A stretch of 64,000 nt of DNA from Sphingosinicella sp. YJ22 (GCF_011320075.1 NZ_JAANPA010000004.1:1-64000); one strand, 5' to 3'. Counted from the first letter of the stretch, positions 42,753 to 52,298 are shown. Notes: generated by a model from the letters alone, not told the origin. Made by a program: numbers and translations.

Positions 42753-43921
42753 GGAATCTCGTTCGTGGATACAGTCGCGACGGCCTGCGCCGCGATGCCT
42801 TCGCCGCGGCCGGTGAAGCCCAGCCGCTCGGTCGTGGTCGCCTTGACGCTAACCCTGCCAGGGCCGAGCCGCAACAGATCGCCGATACGGGCGCGGATTG
42901 CCTCGCGATGTGGCCCGATCTTGGGCGCTTCGCAGATGATCGTGACGTCGACATGCTCGATCCGCCCGCCACTTTGCTCGACCAAAGTGCGGGCATATTC
43001 GAGGAAAAGCGAGGACGGGGCGCCGCGCCATTGCGGATCGCTCGGCGGGAAGTGGTCGCCGATGTCGCCCGCGGCGATTGCACCGAGCAGGGCGTCGGTC
43101 AGCGCGTGGAGAGCGACGTCGGCGTCGCTGTGGCCCTTGAGGGCTCGCCCATGCGGGATTCGGATGCCGCCGATCCACACATGGTCGCCCTCCTCGAAGG
43201 CGTGGACGTCGAAGCCCAAGCCGGTGCGGGTCGAACGGCGGGCGCCGAGCAGGGCCTCCGCACGCTCGAAATCCTCGGGTGTGGTCAACTTTAGATTGGT
43301 CTCGTCGCCCACGACGGTCGCCACTTCTATTCCCCCCTGCATCGCCAGCGCCGCGTCATCGGTGAACGCGCCGCCGGCAAAGCGCTCGTGAAGCGCGCGA
43401 ATGGCCGCAAGATCGAAGCATTGCGGCGTCTGGACCCGGAGCAGCTCGGCGCGGTCCACTTCATCGACGAGCGTCGCCGAGCCTCGGCGCAGACTGTCGA
43501 CCACGGGAAGGGCCGGAACGACGGCTGCGGCGCCTCCGTCGAGCGCGTCCAGGCAGCGATCGATCAATGACGCCGACACTAGCGGGCGGGCGGCGTCGTG
43601 GATGAGCACGATCGCGTCGTCCTCGCCGAGCGCCGCGAGACCCTTGGCCACCGAGTCCTGCCGGGTCGCGCCCCCCACGATCGGCGGCCCGAGCGCCAGC
43701 CCTGCCGACGCCGCTTCGTAGAGCGCGCGGTCGTCCTCATGGATCACCACCCGCACGTCGCTGACACGCGGGTGACGCAGGAAAGCGAGCAGCGTCCGCC
43801 GCAGCACCGGCACGCCGCCGAGCAGTCGGTATTGCTTGGACAAGCCCTCGCCGGCGCGCGCGCCGCGGCCGCCCGCGACGATCAGCGCGATCACTGGAGA
43901 AGGGGCAGGGGTCTCGTCCAC
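42749..43921 (-). CDS. ispDF: bifunctional IspD/IspF isoprenoid enzyme
   Basis: A 390-residue fusion of two nonconsecutive MEP-pathway enzymes. Residues of about 8-228 are the IspD cytidylyltransferase ([30 protein letters not shown]). Residues of about 233-390 are IspF, with Zn ligands in GFDVHAF and the [19 protein letters not shown] segment. Fusion is common in alphaproteobacteria. It is divergent from dusB with 64 bp between and is coupled to pncC. Confidence 0.96.
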   Translation of the reverse strand: MDETPAPSPVIALIVAGGRGARAGEGLSKQYRLLGGVPVLRRTLLAFLRHPRVSDVRVVIHEDDRALYEAASAGLALGPPIVGGATRQDSVAKGLAALGEDDAIVLIHDAARPLVSASLIDRCLDALDGGAAAVVPALPVVDSLRRGSATLVDEVDRAELLRVQTPQCFDLAAIRALHERFAGGAFTDDAALAMQGGIEVATVVGDETNLKLTTPEDFERAEALLGARRSTRTGLGFDVHAFEEGDHVWIGGIRIPHGRALKGHSDADVALHALTDALLGAIAAGDIGDHFPPSDPQWRGAPSSLFLEYARTLVEQSGGRIEHVDVTIICEAPKIGPHREAIRARIGDLLRLGPGRVSVKATTTERLGFTGRGEGIAAQAVATVSTNEIP

Positions 43922-43985
43922 GCGCCGCCCCTAGCCGAGCCCCGCCTTGCCCGCCAGCGGGTTAGCCACTATCTGGCGGCCTCCC

Positions 43986-44984
43986 ATGACCCGGTTGAAG
44001 CCCATCCAGATCGGACCCGTGCGGGTCGAGACGCCAGTGATCCTGGCGCCGATGACGGGCGTCACCGACATGCCGTTCCGCCGCGTCGTCAAGCGCTACG
44101 GCGCTGGCCTCACCGTCACCGAGATGATCGCCAGCCAGGCGGCGATCCGCGAAACCCGCCAGTCGCTTCAGAAGATGGAATGGTGCCCGAGCGAGGATCC
44201 GGTGTCGATGCAGCTCGCCGGCTGCTCGCCCAAGGAGATGGCCGACGCCGCCCGGCTCAACGAGGACCGCGGCGCCGCGATCATCGACATCAACATGGGC
44301 TGCCCGGTCAAGAAGGTGGTCAACGGCGACGCCGGCTCGGCGCTGATGCGCGACCTGCCGCTCGCCGCGTCGCTTATCGAGGCGACGGTCAAGGCGGTGA
44401 AGGTGCCGGTCACCGTTAAGATGCGCATGGGCTGGGACCACTCCAGCCTCAACGCGCCGGAGCTCGCCCGAATCGCCGAGGATCTCGGTGCTCAGATGAT
44501 CACGGTGCACGGCCGCACCCGCTGCCAGATGTATAAGGGCGAGGCCGACTGGAGCTTCATCCGTTCCGTCAAGGAGGCGGTGAAGCTGCCGGTCATCGCC
44601 AATGGCGACATCTGCTCGATCGAGGATGCCGAGAAGGCGCTCGACCAGTCCGGCGCCGACGGCGTGATGATCGGCCGCGGCGCCTATGGCCGTCCGTGGC
44701 TGCTCAAGCAGGTGATGCACTGGGCGCAGACCGGCCAGCGACTCGCCGACCCGAGCCTCGACGAGCAGCTGGCGGTGATCCTGGAGCAATATGAGGCGAT
44801 GCTGGAGCTTTACGGTCCGGCCATCGGCGTCAATTGCGCCCGCAAGCATATCGGCTGGTACACGCGCGGCCTCTACAACTCGGCCGAGTTCCGCAACGAG
44901 TTCAACAAGGTCCTCGACCCCAACCAGGCGAAGGCGATGCTGCGCGACTTCTACGCGCCCTGGCTGAGCAAGGCCGCGGCCTGA
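43986..44984 (+). CDS. dusB: tRNA dihydrouridine synthase B (NifR3 type)
   Basis: A 332-residue FMN enzyme reducing tRNA uridines to dihydrouridine. It has a TIM-barrel start ([15 protein letters not shown]), catalytic C106 in [20 protein letters not shown], and FMN-binding VHGRTR and ANGDICS segments. A C-terminal helical domain holds [17 protein letters not shown] 43986 is preferred to 43947. It stands first in the dusB-ntrY-ntrX-hfq-hflX block; in many alphaproteobacteria ntrB and ntrC lie between dusB and ntrY but are missing here. Confidence 0.95.
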   Translation: MTRLKPIQIGPVRVETPVILAPMTGVTDMPFRRVVKRYGAGLTVTEMIASQAAIRETRQSLQKMEWCPSEDPVSMQLAGCSPKEMADAARLNEDRGAAIIDINMGCPVKKVVNGDAGSALMRDLPLAASLIEATVKAVKVPVTVKMRMGWDHSSLNAPELARIAEDLGAQMITVHGRTRCQMYKGEADWSFIRSVKEAVKLPVIANGDICSIEDAEKALDQSGADGVMIGRGAYGRPWLLKQVMHWAQTGQRLADPSLDEQLAVILEQYEAMLELYGPAIGVNCARKHIGWYTRGLYNSAEFRNEFNKVLDPNQAKAMLRDFYAPWLSKAAA

Positions 44985-45016
44985 AGGCCCAATCCTGCAC
45001 ATCGCGCGACGAAGAC

Positions 45017-45040
45017 GGCGCAATGTGTGTTCTTTGCGCC
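45017..45040. promoter_or_regulatory. inverted repeat upstream of ntrY
   Basis: GGCGCA and TGCGCC are perfect 6-bp arms 12 bases apart in the 80-bp dusB-ntrY gap. No T-run follows, so an operator or weak hairpin is more likely than a terminator. Confidence 0.25.
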
Positions 45041-45064
45041 ACAGTCCTGTGCTAGAGCCACCGC

Positions 45065-47371
45065 GTGGACGTAGCGCAGGGCATGATCGAGCATGAGCGG
45101 GAAGGTGCTCCCAGGCAGGAAAGCGGCCGGCTAGCCGGCCCTCGTCCGGCGTGGCTAATGCCCGCGCTCGAGATCGGCGGGCTGATCGTCCTGATCGCCA
45201 CGGCCACGATCAGCTACCTCGTGATCTCGGGACGGGCCTCGCCCGACAAGTGGCTAGACCCGCCCATCGTTGCTGCCCTGCTGGTGGCCAATCTCGTCCC
45301 TGCGATGGCGATCATGGTGCTGTTCGCCCGCCGGATCGCCAAGCGCCGCGCCGCAAGGCTGGGCCTGGGCGAGGGGCGGCTGCACGTCCGCCTCGTCGTA
45401 TTGTTCTCCATCATCGCCGCCATCCCGACGCTGCTTGTCGTCGTGTTCGCATCGGTCCTGTTCCAAAGCAGCCAGGAATTCTGGTTCTCCGATCGTTGGC
45501 GCGGCAGCGTCGAGAGCGCGGTCGAACTCACTCAACAGGCATATCGCGGGGAGGTCACTCGGGTCGAAAGCGAAGCGGTGACGATGGCGACCGATCTCGT
45601 CGGGGCGCTACAGATCGTCGAATATGACGATCCCCAGTTCGTCACCTTCTTCAGCACCCAGCTCCTCGACCGGAACCTGTCGGAAGGCATTTTGCTGAGG
45701 TACACGCCGGACACCGGCATCCAGACATTCGTGATCATCAACCCCTATCAACGCGACCTCGAGAGGACGCTTGATCAGGCGGTGATCTCCCAGCTCCGCG
45801 AGCCGCTTCAGGCCACGACGATACAAGAGCAGAATAGAATCGGGGTTCTGGTTCGCTTCCCCGGCAACCAGAATTTCTATCTCTACGCGGCGCGCGTCTA
45901 TGGCGAGAATGCCGGTCTCGTTCCACAGAACGCTCAGGACGAGGCCAGCATCCGCTTCGAGTCGATCATGCTGGATCAGCTCCGCCGCGGCGACACCCTG
46001 CGCCGCGATTTCGAAGCGCTGACCAACGAGGCGAGAGCACTGCAATTCCGGTTCAACGCGGCAATCCTCGCGGTCTCGATCCTGATCGTGGCAATCGCCA
46101 TCTGGGTTGCGCTCAAGCTGGCGGACCGCCTGGTCCGACCGGTCGGGGCGCTGGTCGGCGCCGCCCGGCGCATCAGCGCTGGAGACCTCGCCGCGCGGGT
46201 CCCGCAGACCGGAGCCGACGACGAGCTGAGGACGCTGGGCGAGGCGTTCAACACCATGACCGAGCAGCTCGAGGAGCAGACCGGGGCGCTGGTGACCGCC
46301 AACCAGCAGTTGGACAGCCGCCGCGCATTCATGGAAGCGGTGCTTGCCGGAGTCACCGCCGGCGTCGTATCGATTGATCAGGAACGCATCATTCGCCTGG
46401 CCAATCCCACCGCCGAGGCGTTGCTTCGCACCAGCGGTCTAAGCCCAGTCGGTCAGAAACTCGTCGAAGTGGCGCCCGAGCTCGACCAACTCCTCTCCGA
46501 CACTGAGGCCGAGAATATCGTGCAGTTCGCCAGCCGCGGCGAGCCGCGGACGCTCGCCGTGAAGACCGTCGCGGTGGAGGGCGGCCATGTGCTCACCTTC
46601 GACGACATCACCGAGCAGCTGATCGACCAGCGCCGCGCCGCCTGGTCGGACGTCGCCCGGCGCATCGCGCACGAGATCAAGAATCCGCTGACCCCGATCC
46701 AGCTCGCCGCCGAGCGGCTTCAGCGGCGCTACGGCGCGGAAGTGACGTCTGACGCCGCGACCTTCGAGCGGCTGACCGGGACCATCGTCCGCCAGGTCGG
46801 CGACCTCCGCCGCATGGTCGACGAATTCTCGTCCTTCGCGCGGATGCCCAAGCCGGTGTTCAAGGCCGAGGCGGTGACCGACATCGCGCGCCAGGCCCTG
46901 TTCCTTCACGAGGTCGCCCATCCCGGCATTGCATTCAGCCTCGACGCTCCGGAGCCGTCGCCGATGCTCGTCTGCGACCGCCGTCATCTCGGGCAGGCAC
47001 TGACCAATATCGTCAAGAACGGCGTCGAGGCGATCGAGCAGAAGAATGAGGAGGACTCGGCAGGCGGCGGCGATCGAGTCGCGATGCGCGTCAGCCAGGA
47101 CGGCCCCCGGCTTGTTATCGAGGTCGAGGATAGTGGCGTCGGCCTCCCAGCCGACCGCGGCCGAATCACCGAGCCCTACATGACGACTCGGGCCAAGGGC
47201 ACCGGCCTCGGCCTCGCCATCGTCAACAAGATCGTCGAAGAGCATTTCGGGCAGATCGAGTTCGCCGATGCGCCCGGTGGCGGCACGTTGGTCCGCCTCA
47301 TCTTCGATGTCGAGACGCTCGCCCGCGTCGGCGGCGCCCGCAACATGGAAGAACATTCAGTCAATGGTTGA
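45065..47371 (+). CDS. ntrY: NtrY-type sensor histidine kinase
   Basis: A 768-residue membrane sensor. Three N-terminal helices (about 30-150), a periplasmic or extracytoplasmic sensing domain of about 180 residues, a further helix near 340, HAMP (about 360-415) and a PAS domain (about 420-510) come first. A HisKA domain has H536 in ARRIAHEIKNPLTP, and an HATPase has N and G boxes (VKNGVEAIEQ, DSGVGLP, TRAKGTGLGLAIV). Partner NtrX follows with overlap. GTG 45065 is the called start; ATG 45083 is an alternative. NtrYX has been linked to nitrogen metabolism, redox and envelope control. Confidence 0.9.
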   Translation: MDVAQGMIEHEREGAPRQESGRLAGPRPAWLMPALEIGGLIVLIATATISYLVISGRASPDKWLDPPIVAALLVANLVPAMAIMVLFARRIAKRRAARLGLGEGRLHVRLVVLFSIIAAIPTLLVVVFASVLFQSSQEFWFSDRWRGSVESAVELTQQAYRGEVTRVESEAVTMATDLVGALQIVEYDDPQFVTFFSTQLLDRNLSEGILLRYTPDTGIQTFVIINPYQRDLERTLDQAVISQLREPLQATTIQEQNRIGVLVRFPGNQNFYLYAARVYGENAGLVPQNAQDEASIRFESIMLDQLRRGDTLRRDFEALTNEARALQFRFNAAILAVSILIVAIAIWVALKLADRLVRPVGALVGAARRISAGDLAARVPQTGADDELRTLGEAFNTMTEQLEEQTGALVTANQQLDSRRAFMEAVLAGVTAGVVSIDQERIIRLANPTAEALLRTSGLSPVGQKLVEVAPELDQLLSDTEAENIVQFASRGEPRTLAVKTVAVEGGHVLTFDDITEQLIDQRRAAWSDVARRIAHEIKNPLTPIQLAAERLQRRYGAEVTSDAATFERLTGTIVRQVGDLRRMVDEFSSFARMPKPVFKAEAVTDIARQALFLHEVAHPGIAFSLDAPEPSPMLVCDRRHLGQALTNIVKNGVEAIEQKNEEDSAGGGDRVAMRVSQDGPRLVIEVEDSGVGLPADRGRITEPYMTTRAKGTGLGLAIVNKIVEEHFGQIEFADAPGGGTLVRLIFDVETLARVGGARNMEEHSVNG

Positions 47372-47376
47372 ACCCA

Positions 47377-48765
47377 ATGTCGCTTGATATTCTCATCGTC
47401 GACGACGAGCAGGACATTCGCGAGCTCGTCTCGGGCGTGCTGGAGGACGAGGGTTATACGACCCGAACGGCCGCCAACAGCCAGAGCGCTCTTCAGGCGC
47501 TCGCCGAGCGGCGGCCGTCGCTGGCGCTGCTCGACGTGTGGCTTCAGGGCTCCAAGCTCGACGGCCTTCAGCTCCTCCAGGAGATCAAACGGCGCGATCC
47601 GACCCTGCCGGTGCTGATGATCTCCGGCCACGGCAATCTCGACACCGCGGTCGCGGCGATCCGCCAAGGCGCGGTCGACTTCATCGAGAAGCCGTTCGAG
47701 GCCGGGCATCTCGTCCACCTCGTCCACCGCGCCACCGAGACCGAGCGGCTTCGGCGCGAGAATGAGAGCCTGAGGCAGCAGGTCGGCCAGGAGATGGAGC
47801 TGACCGGCTCGTCGACCGCGCTCAACCAGGTTCGAGCAACGCTGAAGCGGGTCGCCGCGACCGGAAGCCGGGTGTTGATCACCGGCCCCGCCGGAGTCGG
47901 CAAGGAAGTGGCGGCGCGGCTTCTGCACAATTGGAGCCCGCGCACCCGCGGCCCGTTCGTCGTCGTCGGCGCCGCCCAGATGACCCCGGAGCGAGTCGAG
48001 GAGGAGCTGTTCGGAGTGGAGGAGGGCGGCGAGCTCGTCCGCCCCGGCCTGCTCGAGCAGGCGCATGGCGGCACCCTCTACGTCGACGAGGTCGCCGACA
48101 TGCCGGCCTCGACCCAGGGCAAGATCCTGCGCGTGCTGACCGACCAGAGCTTCTCGCGGGTCGGCGGCCAGCGCATCGTCAAGGTCGACATGCGGGTCGT
48201 CTCGTCGACCGCGCGCAACCTCCAGGACGAGATCGCCGCCGGGCGCTTCCGCGAGGACCTCTATTACCGCCTCAACGTGGTTCCGGTGCACGTGCCGGCG
48301 CTGGCCGAGCGGCGCGAGGACATCCCCGAGCTGGTCACCCGCTTTGCCGCGCGGTTCGCGGCCGAGCGACGGGTGGGGACGCCCAACATCTCGGCCGACG
48401 CGCTCGCGGCGCTCCAGGCCTTTGACTGGCCGGGCAACGTCCGCCAGCTCAGGAACGTGATCGAGCGGACGGTGATCCTCGCGCCGGGCGAGCGCATCGG
48501 CTGCATCGAGATCGACATGCTGCCGCCCGAGATCCTCAGCGACCAGGCGCAGCTGACCCCGAGCGAGGCGGTCAAGGCGATCATGGGCACGCCGCTGCGC
48601 GAGGCGCGCGAGACGTTCGAGCGCGAATATCTTCGCGTCCAGATCCGACGCTTCTCCGGCAACATCTCGCGCACCGCGACCTTCATCGGCATGGAGCGCT
48701 CGGCATTGCACCGGAAATTGAAGGCCTTGGGCCTCGGGGAGACGCGCGGCGAGAGCGACGAGTAG
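47377..48765 (+). CDS. ntrX: NtrX-type response regulator with AAA+ domain, lacking GAFTGA
   Basis: A 462-residue regulator. The receiver has D9, D10 and phosphoacceptor D53 (LLDVWLQG). The AAA+ domain has Walker A GPAGVGKE and Walker B GGTLYVDEVADM, and a Fis-type helix-turn-helix lies at the C-terminus (NISRTATFIGMERSALHRKL). The loop that carries GAFTGA in sigma54 activators is replaced by a short FGVEEGGELVRPG, so sigma54 contact is not expected; this loss is known in some alphaproteobacterial NtrX. ATG 47377 is chosen; TTG 47368 would give an overlap with the ntrY stop. Confidence 0.9.
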   Translation: MSLDILIVDDEQDIRELVSGVLEDEGYTTRTAANSQSALQALAERRPSLALLDVWLQGSKLDGLQLLQEIKRRDPTLPVLMISGHGNLDTAVAAIRQGAVDFIEKPFEAGHLVHLVHRATETERLRRENESLRQQVGQEMELTGSSTALNQVRATLKRVAATGSRVLITGPAGVGKEVAARLLHNWSPRTRGPFVVVGAAQMTPERVEEELFGVEEGGELVRPGLLEQAHGGTLYVDEVADMPASTQGKILRVLTDQSFSRVGGQRIVKVDMRVVSSTARNLQDEIAAGRFREDLYYRLNVVPVHVPALAERREDIPELVTRFAARFAAERRVGTPNISADALAALQAFDWPGNVRQLRNVIERTVILAPGERIGCIEIDMLPPEILSDQAQLTPSEAVKAIMGTPLREARETFEREYLRVQIRRFSGNISRTATFIGMERSALHRKLKALGLGETRGESDE

Positions 48766-48822
48766 AGCGGTTGCGAGGCAGATGGGCACCGGCCGGCCCG
48801 GCAAGCGCGACCACAAGGAATC

Positions 48823-48854
48823 TGGAGCGGTTCCGCGAATGTGGAACCGTTCCA
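48823..48854. repeat. palindromic element between ntrX and hfq
   Basis: TGGAGCGGTTCC and GGAACCGTTCCA are 12-base arms with one G-T mismatch and an eight-base loop. No T-run follows, so it is not a classic terminator; it resembles small dispersed palindromes of alphaproteobacteria. It lies 58 bp after ntrX and 103 bp before hfq. Confidence 0.45.
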
Positions 48855-48957
48855 GCGCCGGGCTGCAATTTGCCGCGGGATCGCCTATAGCGGGCGCAAA
48901 TTCGCCACTCGGGTGAACAACAGAAGCTCATAAGAAGCCGATCGGGGAGTGCGGGAC

Positions 48958-49452
48958 ATGGCCGACAAGGTCAACAATCTGCAGGACATGTTCCTGAACA
49001 CGCTGCGGCGGTCGAAAACGCCGGTGACGATGTTCCTGGTCAAGGGCGTCAAGCTTCAGGGGATCATCACCTGGTTCGACAATTTCTCGGTGCTCCTGCG
49101 CCGCGACGGCCAGGCCCAGCTCATCTACAAGCATGCCATCTCGACGGTGATGCCGGCCCAGCCGATCGACCTCTCCGACATCCAGAAGGCGTTCGACGAG
49201 CAGGTCGAGAAGAAGAAGCCGACCCTGCTCCAGGAGGTGTTCCTCGCCGCGGTGCGCCGCTCGGGGGAGCCGGTGACGATGTTCCTCGTTAATGGCGTCA
49301 TGCTGCAAGGCGAGATCGCGGCCTTCGACCTGTTCTGCATGCTGCTCCAGCGCGACGGCATGTCCCAGCTGGTCTACAAGCACGCCATCTCGACGGTGCA
49401 GCCGGAACATCCGGTGAGCCTGATCGAGCAGGCCGAGGAGCCTGACGCCTGA
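48958..49452 (+). CDS. hfq: tandem-domain RNA chaperone Hfq (two Sm domains in one chain)
   Basis: A 164-residue protein, about twice a normal Hfq core. Sm domain 1 spans about 6-72: [12 protein letters not shown] (Q9, D10; rim R17, R18), VKLQG, F43, YKHAISTV at 57-64. A 15-residue acidic/Lys linker ([15 protein letters not shown]) leads to Sm domain 2 at about 89-155: [12 protein letters not shown] (Q92, E93; R100, R101), VMLQG, F126, YKHAISTV at 140-147. Three chains could build a six-domain ring with alternating faces. D9 of the proximal site becomes Glu and the distal-side Lys becomes Met in domain 2. GGGGAG precedes ATG 48958. Confidence 0.95.
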   Translation: MADKVNNLQDMFLNTLRRSKTPVTMFLVKGVKLQGIITWFDNFSVLLRRDGQAQLIYKHAISTVMPAQPIDLSDIQKAFDEQVEKKKPTLLQEVFLAAVRRSGEPVTMFLVNGVMLQGEIAAFDLFCMLLQRDGMSQLVYKHAISTVQPEHPVSLIEQAEEPDA

Positions 49453-50774
49453 GCGTTTTCAACCGCGACGAAGCGGACGTCGCCCGCGGAGCACCAGCAC
49501 TGATCGCCTTGCCCGAGCTCGGCGCCGGCAAGAGCCGCGACACCGACGCGCGGCTGGAGGAGGCGGCGGGCCTCGCCGAGGCGATCGGGATCGACGTGCG
49601 CGAGAAGCGCGCGTTCAAGATCCGAAGCCCCCGGCCCAAGACGCTGTTCGGCCAGGGCCAGGTCGACGCGATCGCCGAGGCGATGCGCCAGTCCGAAGCC
49701 GAGCTGCTGATCGTCGACGGCACGGTGACCCCGATCCAGCAGAAGAACCTGGAGGACGCCACCAAGGCCAAGGTCATCGACCGAACCGGCCTCATCCTCG
49801 AGATCTTCGGCGAGCGCGCGGCAACCGCGGAAGGGCGGCTCCAGGTCGAGCTCGCCCATCTCGACTATCAGCAGGGCCGGCTGGTGCGGTCATGGACCCA
49901 CCTCGAGCGGCAGAGGGGCGGCTTCGGCTTTCTCGGCGGCCCGGGCGAAACCCAGATCGAGGCCGACCGTCGGCTGATCCGCGACCGCATGGCGAAGCTT
50001 CGCCGCGAGCTGGAGGCGGTGACCCGTACCCGTTCGCTTCACCGGTCGCGCCGGCAGAAGGCGCCGTGGCCGGTGATCGCCCTGGTCGGCTACACCAATG
50101 CCGGCAAGTCGACCCTGTTCAACCGGCTGACCCGGTCCGAGGTGTTCGCCGAGAATCTGCTGTTCGCGACTCTCGACCCGACCATGCGCGAGATCGCGCT
50201 GCCCGGCCTCCCCAAGGCGATCCTGTCCGACACGGTCGGCTTCATCTCCGATCTTCCGACCCAGCTCGTCGCGGCGTTCCGGGCCACGCTCGAGGAAGTG
50301 CTCGCGGCCGACATCATCGTCCATGTCCGCGACATCTCCCACCCCGACAGCGACGCCCAGCGCGAGGATGTCGAGCGGGTGCTCAAGGAGCTCGGACTGC
50401 TCGGCGGCCTAGACAGCGACGACGCCGATGAAGGCGAGGGCCGCACGGGGATGATCGAGGCGTGGAACAAGATCGACCTGCTCGGCTCCGAGGAAGCCGC
50501 CAGCATCCGCGCCGAAGCGGAGCGCCGCGAGAACGTCGTGGTGCTGTCGGCGCTGAGCGGGGAAGGGGTGGACGACCTCCTCGCCTGCGCCGCCGCGCAT
50601 CTGCGCAAGGACGCCCGCCTCCAGGAAGTGACGCTCGGCGCCGGCGACGGCGAGGCGATCGCCTGGCTCCACCAGCATGGCGAGGTCCTCCACCAGGAAA
50701 GCGAAGGCCTCGAGACCCGCCTGCTTGTCAGGATCGCCCCGGCGGAATGGGAGCGTTTCCAGTCGCGACGGTGA
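49449..50774 (+). CDS. hflX: GTPase HflX, probable CTG start overlapping the hfq stop
   Basis: A ribosome-splitting GTPase, 441 residues from CTG 49449. G1 is [10 protein letters not shown]3 DTVGF, G4 NKID. The N-terminal HflX domain and the [15 protein letters not shown] linker are intact. The first standard start, TTG 49509, would remove [20 protein letters not shown], which aligns with the conserved HflX opening (F-D/N-R ... ALL). The frame is open from CTG 49449, which forms CTGA with the hfq stop and has GAGGAG about seven bases upstream. A non-ATG start here is inferred; the downstream TTG remains possible. Confidence 0.85.
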   Translation: MSVFNRDEADVARGAPALIALPELGAGKSRDTDARLEEAAGLAEAIGIDVREKRAFKIRSPRPKTLFGQGQVDAIAEAMRQSEAELLIVDGTVTPIQQKNLEDATKAKVIDRTGLILEIFGERAATAEGRLQVELAHLDYQQGRLVRSWTHLERQRGGFGFLGGPGETQIEADRRLIRDRMAKLRRELEAVTRTRSLHRSRRQKAPWPVIALVGYTNAGKSTLFNRLTRSEVFAENLLFATLDPTMREIALPGLPKAILSDTVGFISDLPTQLVAAFRATLEEVLAADIIVHVRDISHPDSDAQREDVERVLKELGLLGGLDSDDADEGEGRTGMIEAWNKIDLLGSEEAASIRAEAERRENVVVLSALSGEGVDDLLACAAAHLRKDARLQEVTLGAGDGEAIAWLHQHGEVLHQESEGLETRLLVRIAPAEWERFQSRR

Positions 50775-50862
50775 CGAAAGGTCACACGAAAGTCACACCA
50801 AGCGCGTGCATCCCGATCGCCGGAAGCTGGCATAGTTTACAGGGTCGAGGGCTTTTCCGAGC

Positions 50863-50886
50863 GTCCGCTTGCGACCCATTGCGGAC
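50863..50886. repeat. short inverted repeat of a type dispersed in sphingomonads
   Basis: GTCCGC (50863-50868) and GCGGAC (50881-50886) flank TTGCGACCCATT. Similar 'GTCCGC...GACCCAT...GCGGACATT' units recur in sphingomonad genomes as I remember them. It lies 48 bp before the frameshifted gene, in the lower-G+C patch. Confidence 0.4.
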
Positions 50887-50934
50887 ATTCAAGCGAGTCG
50901 TCATGGTTCCCCTTAACAACGAGGCGAGCACCGG

Positions 50935-51490
50935 GTGAGCTTCTTGCTGTGGGACTTGCTGGCGGACGGTGAGCCGCGCTTCGACAACCCCTTCTCAATC
51001 ACCACGTGGAACTGGCGGGCAATCGTGGAGGCTACGCCGCTCACAAGTTCTCCCAGACGAGCGGGCAAAAAGCTTGCACGAGAAGTGGAGCGATACTGGC
51101 GACCCTATCGGCCTTACCAAATCCGAATCTTGGCTGGTAGCACGCGCGCTTCGAGACCAGGTGAGCACTTCCCTCGCTGCGGGGGAAAGACTGCTACTGA
51201 ACGGCGACACAACCTTCCGGCCGGACGATTTTGTTATCCACCAAGGTGACGACGCTCACAAAAACTACAGCACGGATCGTGACGAGATCGAACGGTTCGC
51301 TACCTTTTGTGAGAGCTGCAACGGGTTCCAGATTTGGACGCAAAGGCGGACGGCTAAGCTTCTGTGTTCTACGACTTCAAAGAGTGAGCGCCTATCGCTA
51401 CCTTGGAACATTAGCAGAACATCATTGGAAATGCAAGGCTATTCTGCCGCGGCAAGCTGCCTCTTGGCGCGCCGCCACAGGTCCTCATAG
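50935..51490 (+). pseudogene. frameshifted small conserved hypothetical gene
   Basis: From GTG 50935 the first frame encodes VSFLLWDLLADGEPRFDNPF and on to WNWRAIVEA. The sense then continues one base later (from 51035) as RRSQVLPDERAKSLHEKW, through LVARALRDQVS, and HKNYSTDRDEIERFATFCES to CNGFQIW near 51338. Together they resemble one small sphingomonad protein of about 130 residues. One extra base near 51034 explains the break. After CNGFQIW the end is unclear: the second frame runs to 51490 across the mazG end, while the first frame stops at 51357. Base composition is lower in G+C than neighbours, suggesting decay or transfer. A sequencing error cannot be excluded. Confidence 0.5.
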
Positions 51491-52242
51491 TCGTCGAGGC
51501 TGAGGTCGCGCAGCGGGCGGTCGGCCATTTGCTCGACGAGGCGGTAGCGGGTTTCGAAGCGCTGGGTGGCGCGGGCGAGGGCGGCTTCGGAGTCGAGGCC
51601 GTAATGGCGGGCGAGGTTGACGACCGAGAAGAGGAGGTCGCCGATCTCGGCTTCGCGCTCGGCCGGGGTCTCGGCGGCGTCGATCTCGGCGAGCTCCTCG
51701 TCGATCTTCTCGCGGGGGCCGGCGGCGTCGGCCCAGTCGAAGCCCTGGCGCGCGGCGCGATTCTGGATCTTCTCGGCGCGGCGCAGCGCCGGCAGAGCGA
51801 GGGCGACTCCGTCGAGGACGCTTTCGTGATTGGCTTTATCGCGCTCGGCGGCCTTCAAGGCCTCCCAGTCGGGGCGCTCGGTCTCGCCGCCGAAGATGTG
51901 CGGGTGGCGGCGGACCATCTTGTCGCAGATGGCGCGGATGACGTCATGAATGGCGAAGGCGCCGCGCTCCTCGGCCATGCGGGCATGGTAGACGACCTGG
52001 AGCTGGAGATCGCCGAGCTCGTCCTTGAGGGCGGCCATGTCGTCGCGGGCGATGGCGTCGGCGACTTCGTAGGCTTCCTCGATCGTGTAGGGCGCGATCG
52101 TCTCGAAATTCTGGACGATGTCCCATTCGCAGCCGCTCTCGGGATCGCGAAGGCGCGCCATGATCGCGACGAGATCGTCGAGGGCGCCGATCGCCCGGGC
52201 TTCGTCGCTGCGTTCGGAGGCGGGTGTGAGGGAAGTCGCCAT
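51439..52242 (-). CDS. mazG: nucleoside triphosphate pyrophosphohydrolase MazG
   Basis: A 267-residue protein with two tandem MazG helical domains. The first holds CEWDIVQNFETIAPYTIEEAYEV and the ExxE..ExxD Mg2+ motif (IEEAYEVADAI, KDELGDLQLQ); the second has KIDEELAEID and AEIGDLLFSVVNLARH. It hydrolyses noncanonical or excess NTPs and in E. coli moderates ppGpp-linked stress. The start at ATG 52242 is shared with the family. An A+T-rich stretch directly upstream may be its own promoter, though it follows the aspartic protease gene on the same strand. Confidence 0.93.
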   Translation of the reverse strand: MATSLTPASERSDEARAIGALDDLVAIMARLRDPESGCEWDIVQNFETIAPYTIEEAYEVADAIARDDMAALKDELGDLQLQVVYHARMAEERGAFAIHDVIRAICDKMVRRHPHIFGGETERPDWEALKAAERDKANHESVLDGVALALPALRRAEKIQNRAARQGFDWADAAGPREKIDEELAEIDAAETPAEREAEIGDLLFSVVNLARHYGLDSEAALARATQRFETRYRLVEQMADRPLRDLSLDDYEDLWRRAKRQLAAAE

Positions 52243-52264
52243 GGATCAGGCCGTCTCCGTAAGT

Positions 52265-52288
52265 GCGATAATATACATTATGTAAAAT
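52265..52288 (-). promoter_or_regulatory. A+T-rich stretch upstream of mazG, possible promoter or operator
   Basis: In an otherwise G+C-rich block, 52268-52281 reads ATAATATACATTAT, with arms ATAAT and ATTAT about four bases. On the minus strand it offers TATATT and TTTACA hexamers, but no pair at ideal spacing was found. Confidence 0.35.
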
Positions 52289-52298
52289 GCCGGTGCGG

